A DNA stretch of 64,000 nucleotides from Baylisascaris procyonis (lineage: Eukaryota; Nematoda; Chromadorea; Rhabditida; Ascarididae): NCBI GenBank assembly GCA_037389465.1, contig JAZARR010000179.1:5800501-5864500 (forward strand), read 5' to 3'. How positions within the stretch are numbered: the stretch's first letter is position 1; every line of letters starts with the position of its first letter. Positions 58,937 to 64,000 of this stretch are shown one piece after another. The notes under the pieces are model-generated. The model saw nothing but the letters and a program-made list of their open reading frames with translations. It did not search any database and had not been told where the DNA came from. A program made the translations under genes and the position numbers.

Positions 58937-61490
58937 TTAAACATGCTGCTTACTCTTCAATGATTTTATGACTATCGTACGTTCACAGCGTCTTCTGCGC
59001 GCTCGCATAACGTTTTCTTTCACTTTGCCATTCTCATCGTTGCAATAATCTTCAGTACAACAGCAAACCTTTGCATCTGGTGGCATATAGGGATGAGAAT
59101 CAGCGATCAATTTACGGCATCCACTCTTCTGAAATATGATCGTGAAAGTTCGTTGAATCAGTACTGTGTCTATGACATTGAGGTTCCTCACCGGTCACAT
59201 GTAGAAGCTATCCACTATTTCTCTCTTTCTACGCTTTGCCAAGACATTAGGTAGCATTCATCTTACCTCTGGGCCCTCTCGATGTAATAAAGAAAATAAT
59301 TCTGAATCGATAAGTTGAAATTTAGTAAACCATCAAAAGCTTCCACTGATAGCACTGGAAGCTGCAAAACACTTTTCATCCTAATTTTGCGTGTGGAGCA
59401 GGTGTGATATATACTTTACGCGATGAAAACATGAGATGGCCATTGGGAATTGCAGAGGGAAGAGCTCAGTCGTGAATTTTAATGTGAAATTTCTCTAGGT
59501 GAATCCTAATCGACGGAAATCCGGATAGCGCAATACCCCAAATAGCTGTTGAGATTCCGCTGTATATTGATGTCACGATACACTCCACATCCGCATTGTA
59601 AACTAGGAGAAAACAGGCAATTTTATACTGACAACGCTCGACTCGAGTGCACGACATATTGGTTTATTTGTGGTGCACATGCGACCACTGATGTCTCTTC
59701 ATGCTCGATACATTCCACATTTTTCTTTATCCGGCCACTGAAATCTGCTACCTGTCCATAACATATATCTTGTATTCTTAATCCACTAAAATCCAACAAC
59801 TTTTCCTATACGAAAAGAAGAAATAAGTTTGAAAAACCCATATGCGTGAAAACAGACATTTTCACGATGCAGCGCGCCATAAAATAGAGTCCGCCGATTG
59901 TAGAAAAGAATCTGATAGCAGATAGACAGTAGTAAATTAGCCGTGGTTAAGAAAACAGTTTTATGCTGATTAAAAAAAAACAACAATTTTCTTTAAAGCA
60001 ACGGATGCCCTACTAGAAATCAAACCAATGACCAGATGCACTTTTATACCCTGGAATATCTTTCTGCGCTGGTACTTTATTGAAATTTCGGATGTCATAT
60101 GCACACGTTAAAGAATGTAGGAGTGACAAGGAACACCTATCTGTGAGAAGTAACGGACTCAAAAAAAGTAAACGACTAAAGACTTTGATTTAAGCTAAAG
60201 TTGTGTCGGTAAACAATTGCCTTCATTTCGGTTTCTCTCGATCTCAGGTTCCGCAAAGCCACTTCCTCCTGCATCCCACTTTTCGAATGAACTGTTGCTG
60301 CAGTTTCAGTGGATCTGTTACAGCATGCGCTTGTTTACAGTAAAGTTTAAGAACTGATCCGATTTCGAGAGGGCTCGTAGAGGAAAATATCCAATCTGAA
60401 GAGTCGCTTGTTTTGGTTCTATAGTTATTAAGGCGCTGTGAAAATTGGAACGATTCAACGCCATGATCATGTTTTGCTCTGTCATTCAAAGAAAGCATGA
60501 ACTGAGAAGGAACTAGAAAAATAGAAAAAAGACTACATGGCATCTTGAACATTGCTTTCATTCGTTCTTTCCTAAATATAGGTGCTGATTTCAGGTCTTA
60601 TATACTGTAATCACAGTAGGCATTCTTGATTTGTTTATCTTATTTTTATTCAAGACAACCATAACCTTGCTGTGTTCAAATAGTTCTTAAATGCTGCTAA
60701 ACCTTACCCTACAAATACGGAACTCATTCCTAGAAAACAAAGATATAAGCAACAATATAGTTTAGGGCAAAGATTCCATTTTCATGCTTTATTCTCGATA
60801 AAAGATAGGAAGCTCACCGTGCAAAGAGTTCCACGAACAAATCCCGTCGTTATATTATCGTCGCTTCTTGAACAACCATAACGCGTGAAAATTGTAGTAC
60901 CAAATCTTGCTGTAACTTGGAAATATATTACGTGCATAAGCATACTAAAGTCGAAGTTTTTGCAATGATCTGATTAACCCAAATTTGACTTTTAGAAGCA
61001 GTGCATGCAAGATGTGCAAACGCCGATCTGACCTCAATCTTAGGTCGTTTTAAGAGGGACGTTTAAAATAACAAAAGCGCTCAATTCAGAACAATTCTAT
61101 TGCAGTAATTTAGGTGACTATATGAACTGCTAAGCAGAGTACCTTGCGTAAGACTAATGGCAGTGCCTTTTTCTGATGTATTAAAAAGGAAAAGGGAGGT
61201 CTCAAATGATAGCTTCAAAGGAAATATCACGCATTGGCCATAACTGATATTGGCCATTAGCTAAAAATTATATCGGCCAACATTTTTCACTTGGATTTCT
61301 AGCTCGACATCTTAAAGAACGGACGAAATTTGAGAAATACCTCTGTAAGTGAAGTTCGCGCAGAACTTTACATCGTCACATTGAACGTTTTTTTTCGCTG
61401 ATTCACCTGACCTATATTCAGCGCCAAGAACACATTTCAACGACGAGACAAGCGAGAAGCACAATATGAAGATCACTCCAAAATATAGCC
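58937..61490 (-). CDS. Ly-6/three-finger-like secreted protein, copy A (3 exons, start missing)
   Basis: Exons chain in phase. 61341..61490 (ATGCAG acceptor, GTATTT donor, 1 to 1): leader LYFGVIFILCFSLVSS, then KCVLGAEYRSGES, NVQCDDVKFCANFTYR. 59629..59747 (weak GGTAG acceptor, GTATAA donor, 1 to 0): DFSGRIKKNVECIEHEETS, VVACAPQINQY. 58937..59128 (ATTTCAG acceptor): SGCRKLIADSHPYMPPDAK, VCCCTEDYCNDENGK and a basic tail (RARRRRCER) to TAA. Ten cysteines ending CCC-x4-CND fit a Ly-6/activin-receptor-like three-finger fold. The product is secreted, with no GPI-type or transmembrane end visible. The first exon (ATG) is not seen. Confidence 0.68.
60244..60561 (-). CDS. TATA-preceded ORF nested in copy A intron, putative secreted protein
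   Basis: An uninterrupted 105-codon ORF from ATG to TGA with an N-terminal hydrophobic signal (CSLFSIFLVPSQFMLSL). The mature part has SQRLNNYRTKTSDSSDWIF, PLEIGSVLKLYCKQAHAVTD and a Cys-containing end (VGCRRKWLCGT). TATATAAG lies 39-42 bases upstream. It lies on the same strand as, and inside the first mapped intron of, the copy A model. Either it is a nested gene, or the copy A model merges two genes. Function unknown. Confidence 0.5.
   Translation of the reverse strand: MKAMFKMPCSLFSIFLVPSQFMLSLNDRAKHDHGVESFQFSQRLNNYRTKTSDSSDWIFSSTSPLEIGSVLKLYCKQAHAVTDPLKLQQQFIRKVGCRRKWLCGT
60596..60606 (-). promoter_or_regulatory. TATA box of the nested ORF
   Basis: Reading minus, AGTATATAAGA about 35 bases before the ATG at 60561. 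Confidence 0.45.
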
Positions 61491-61659
61491 CTGCATTTTG
61501 ATGTTTTTTTCTAACTCGTTAAATATTTAGTATGAAGCATTCGTGATTCATTATAGAAGGAACTTATTAACAATTTTTCTTCAAAAAACTTATTGTAATG
61601 GTAACATGTTGTACTTTCATATGTGCATGTGTCTATCTGTTTATCAAGAAGGACCAATT

Positions 61660-61929
61660 TCAGAATGACCACAGCTGAAGTCGGATTGAGCCCAGATAAA
61701 TAGCATCCTGCACTACCTCTCGCACTGATCCATTTAAGCGAAATACCGATATTTTACAGATGCCAAAGTACGTGATACATTCCCAGCATAAAAACTGAAC
61801 GAGGAAAGTGACTGCATTTTCAAATTTCGAGAAATGCTTTGAAAGACGGTTTTTCGTTAATATTGCGGGTAAGATGGACACGAATAACTGAGCAATAAGT
61901 ATAACCGCAGTCGTGGAAACTGAGCTCAC
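61660..61929 (-). CDS. Hydrophobic ORF, possible membrane-protein exon
   Basis: The minus frame reads TTAVILIAQLFVSILPAIL, KHFSKFENAVTFLVQFLCWE and CITYFGICKISVF to a stop, with two hydrophobic segments. It could be part of a serpentine receptor gene with the ORF at 62190..62492, but no conserved receptor motif is certain and there is no ATG. Confidence 0.28.
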   Translation of the reverse strand: MSSVSTTAVILIAQLFVSILPAILTKNRLSKHFSKFENAVTFLVQFLCWECITYFGICKISVFRLNGSVREVVQDAIYLGSIRLQLWSF

Positions 61930-62189
61930 TTTATTTCAATCAACAAAACATATACTAAGAATAAATGTCTCTTCGTATCGCTTTTACTTCCACTTAAAAT
62001 GAGAGGTTGTAAGGTCGCATGAAGATTAGGATTCAGTCTCATCACATTACGCATATTCATGGCATATAAATAAACTACCTGATGATATGTTAATCCGATG
62101 TCTTCACACCAACTCGCCTATAACATCATAAGATCTAAGACTGTCATAAGACATAGTATGAAATCAGAGAGCTCACCGTTCATTTCGAT

Positions 62190-62492
62190 TTAAAAATACG
62201 ACGAGGTTTCTTTTTGAAAAGAGGCAAGAGAACTGAGAATAAGCCGATCACAAATATTGGCAATATTTAAGTGGCAATGAGAAAGAACTATATTGTTTGC
62301 ATTCTTCGCATAAACATTCCTAATTTCAATTGGATATTCACGAGAAGCCCATAAGCGCGCACTCATAACATTAAATATTATACCAATCAAAATAAAAGAA
62401 AAAAATACCGCTCCCTGAATTATTGGTTTTGTTAATGCGCGAATGAGAATTGAAACAGAGACCATTGCAACCAGCTGCATTCTTTTAACCAT
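62190..62492 (-). CDS. Membrane-protein N-terminal exon, possibly serpentine-receptor-like
   Basis: ATG at 62492 opens MVKRMQLVAMVSVSILIRAL. It is followed by a strong hydrophobic helix (GAVFFSFILIGIIFNVMSA) and NIVLSHCHLNIANICDRLIL. The G-x2-FN turn and a C-x4-AN stretch vaguely recall transmembrane helices 1 and 2 of nematode chemoreceptors (SRX type). It may just be AT-rich hydrophobic sequence. The stop is at 62190. Confidence 0.3.
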   Translation of the reverse strand: MVKRMQLVAMVSVSILIRALTKPIIQGAVFFSFILIGIIFNVMSARLWASREYPIEIRNVYAKNANNIVLSHCHLNIANICDRLILSSLASFQKETSSYF

Positions 62493-63605
62493 CTGTCAAT
62501 TGCTAATGCTATGTTTATATGAGCGAAATTGAATATCTATATTCAGTTCACCTGTTCTACCAAATGGTCTAGGAGATGAGATGATTTCGTGCACTAATTG
62601 TTCAAATAGAGCTGGCACTGGCCTTATCAATGGGCAAATAGCATTCCTGATTTCCTCATTGGCCTTCTTCATGCTAACTCAGAATTTGCCGTATCTTGAA
62701 GCAATACGGAGAACAGTGCAAAGACAGGGCAGAGTAACCTGTTATACGCTTTCTGCTATTTCTTTTATCAAGCCAAATAGTTGCATCGAAATTCACAAAA
62801 ACAAAGAATCTCCAAAATGCATCCGTTTTTCCAACAATCCTACGTAGGATGACATGAGATGCAGAAACCAGACCTCCTCTTATCTTATAAAATTGAACAA
62901 CAAATTTTAAATAAACATGTTTTACTGTAAACTCCACTATTTCATGTTTAAAATGAAACATGTTTTAAACATTTTTTAGTGGGCTGTTAATTTCAGTATT
63001 CCACACTTTGTTTGAATAGGGAAGGTAGAATTACGCAGATTTTCACGTTGACGCAATTTCAACTCGTACAGGAAAAACGCCCCAGCATTCGTCGACGATT
63101 TAGAAGAGACGACCTCCTATAAAGCATGAAAACCGGAGCAATTCCATGATTGCACTCTAGTAGTTGACGGACCATTTAAGCGGCCTTAATTGGTTCTGGA
63201 AGTTCATTCTTTTTCTATTCTTGAGACTAGCAATACAATATGGCATTACCGATAAGTAATGAAAAGAGGCTGGAAAAGCCGAGTTATGCAACTATCGTTG
63301 AGAAATATAATAGCGTCATCATATATAGAAATATCGGCATAACCATACTAATTTCACACAACAGTTCGTACATTTCATAAAGCCAATCGACCATCTAGTA
63401 CACAGCATAATCAACATGCTGAGAAATCCACCAATCGTTACACCTGTAACTAACGGAAAGTGAAGTAAGACCGTAGCATGATTTTCAAAGTTTTTAACGA
63501 AAAAAGAATACTAAACGAACAAAAACAGCTTCATGTTTCCGATAATCAACGCATAGAACGCATTCTTCGAACTTTAGCTATTGAGATGCGCAAACGGGTT
63601 GCAGG
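62493..63605. other. No supported gene
   Basis: Short frames on both strands without splice support. A 10-base inverted repeat (ATGTTTAAAA/TTTTAAACAT) lies near 62943..62971. Confidence 0.4.
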
Positions 63606-64000
63606 GGCGTGGCGGTGTGGCGTAGTAGGTAAGGCGTCCGACTCCCGCTCGGGTGTTAGGTGTTCGATCCCCGGCGCGCGTCGGGAGTTTTGTAAGATTT
63701 GTGCAATTCTGCGCTCACTTCTCAAACAATTTCCAAACTCCGTCTGCTCATGGAGAGTTCGTTCAGAGATCGGTTGTAAGTGGTATGAGATTGTGGGTTA
63801 GAGCAGCTCTGTGAAATAGGACGCAGGTTCGGCCAACGCCAGCGTCGGGGAGTTTTGTAAGATTTGTGCAATTCTGCGCTCACTTCTCAAACAATTTCCA
63901 AACTCTGTCTAGTCATGGAGAGTTCCTTCAAAGACCAGTTGTAGTTGATATGAGGTTGTGGGTTAAAGTAGCTCGAATAAACTGAACTGAGTTGTATTCA
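63606..64000 (+). repeat. tRNA-derived SINE with duplicated body
   Basis: The head at 63606..63680 carries a pol III A box (TGGCGTAGTAGGT) and B box (GTGTTCGATCCCC) with a hairpin around CTCCCGC. It is followed by a body starting GTCGGGAGTTTTGTAAGATT. The same body recurs at 63843 to about 63978 (near identical, a few substitutions), preceded by only a remnant of the B box (GCAGGTTCGGCC). The element reaches the right edge of the window, so its end is not seen. Confidence 0.75.

Noticed and set aside
62170..62270. Transmembrane helix plus KKKPRR tail in an alternative minus frame
   Set aside because: No AG acceptor exists between the upstream in-frame stop and the helix, so it cannot form an exon.

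Overview
This is eukaryotic DNA, almost certainly from a nematode and most likely a strongylid (hookworm-type) worm. That is inferred from AT-rich sequence, short coding exons with long introns, TTTTCAG-type 3' splice sites and GTAAGT/GTGAGT donors, a precursor ending in an NLP-22/NLP-2-type RPG-amide peptide, Ly-6-like secreted proteins, tRNA-derived SINEs and an 11-G tract. No bacterial operon, rRNA gene, CRISPR array or virus was seen. I assembled gene models by hand from splice signals, phase matching and paralogue comparison. Most lack their first or last exon, and most products are not recognised.

Region 1 (0-8.4 kb) holds two diverging paralogues of a small secreted protein: copy 1 on minus (599-1982), copy 2 on plus (6122-8316). 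Each has an upstream element of an octamer ATGCAAAT 14 bases from a TATA box, followed by a related leader. A degraded LINE lies between them. Copy 2 has ATT where copy 1 has ATG.

Region 2 (10-32 kb) is dense in coding-like exons, mainly plus strand, apparently for extracellular proteins. Two exon types recur (20.2/26.0 kb and 23.2/26.9 kb), which suggests a degenerate tandem duplication. Minus-strand pieces include a membrane ORF (11.3-11.9 kb), a signal-peptide exon (20.5 kb) and a membrane-anchor exon broken at a C run (19.3-19.6 kb). Several exons change frame at or near homopolymers, so this is either a decayed array or an assembly with indels.

Region 3 (32-33.1 kb) has a two-exon gene for a single-pass protein with a basic then an acidic tail. 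The next 12 kb is AT-rich with hairpins and no convincing gene.

Region 4 (45-64 kb) holds the best-supported models: a neuropeptide precursor (46900-49944, plus), two minus-strand Ly-6/three-finger-like genes (52538-55959 and 58937-61490), the second with a TATA-preceded ORF inside its intron, and a partly duplicated tRNA-derived SINE at the right edge.
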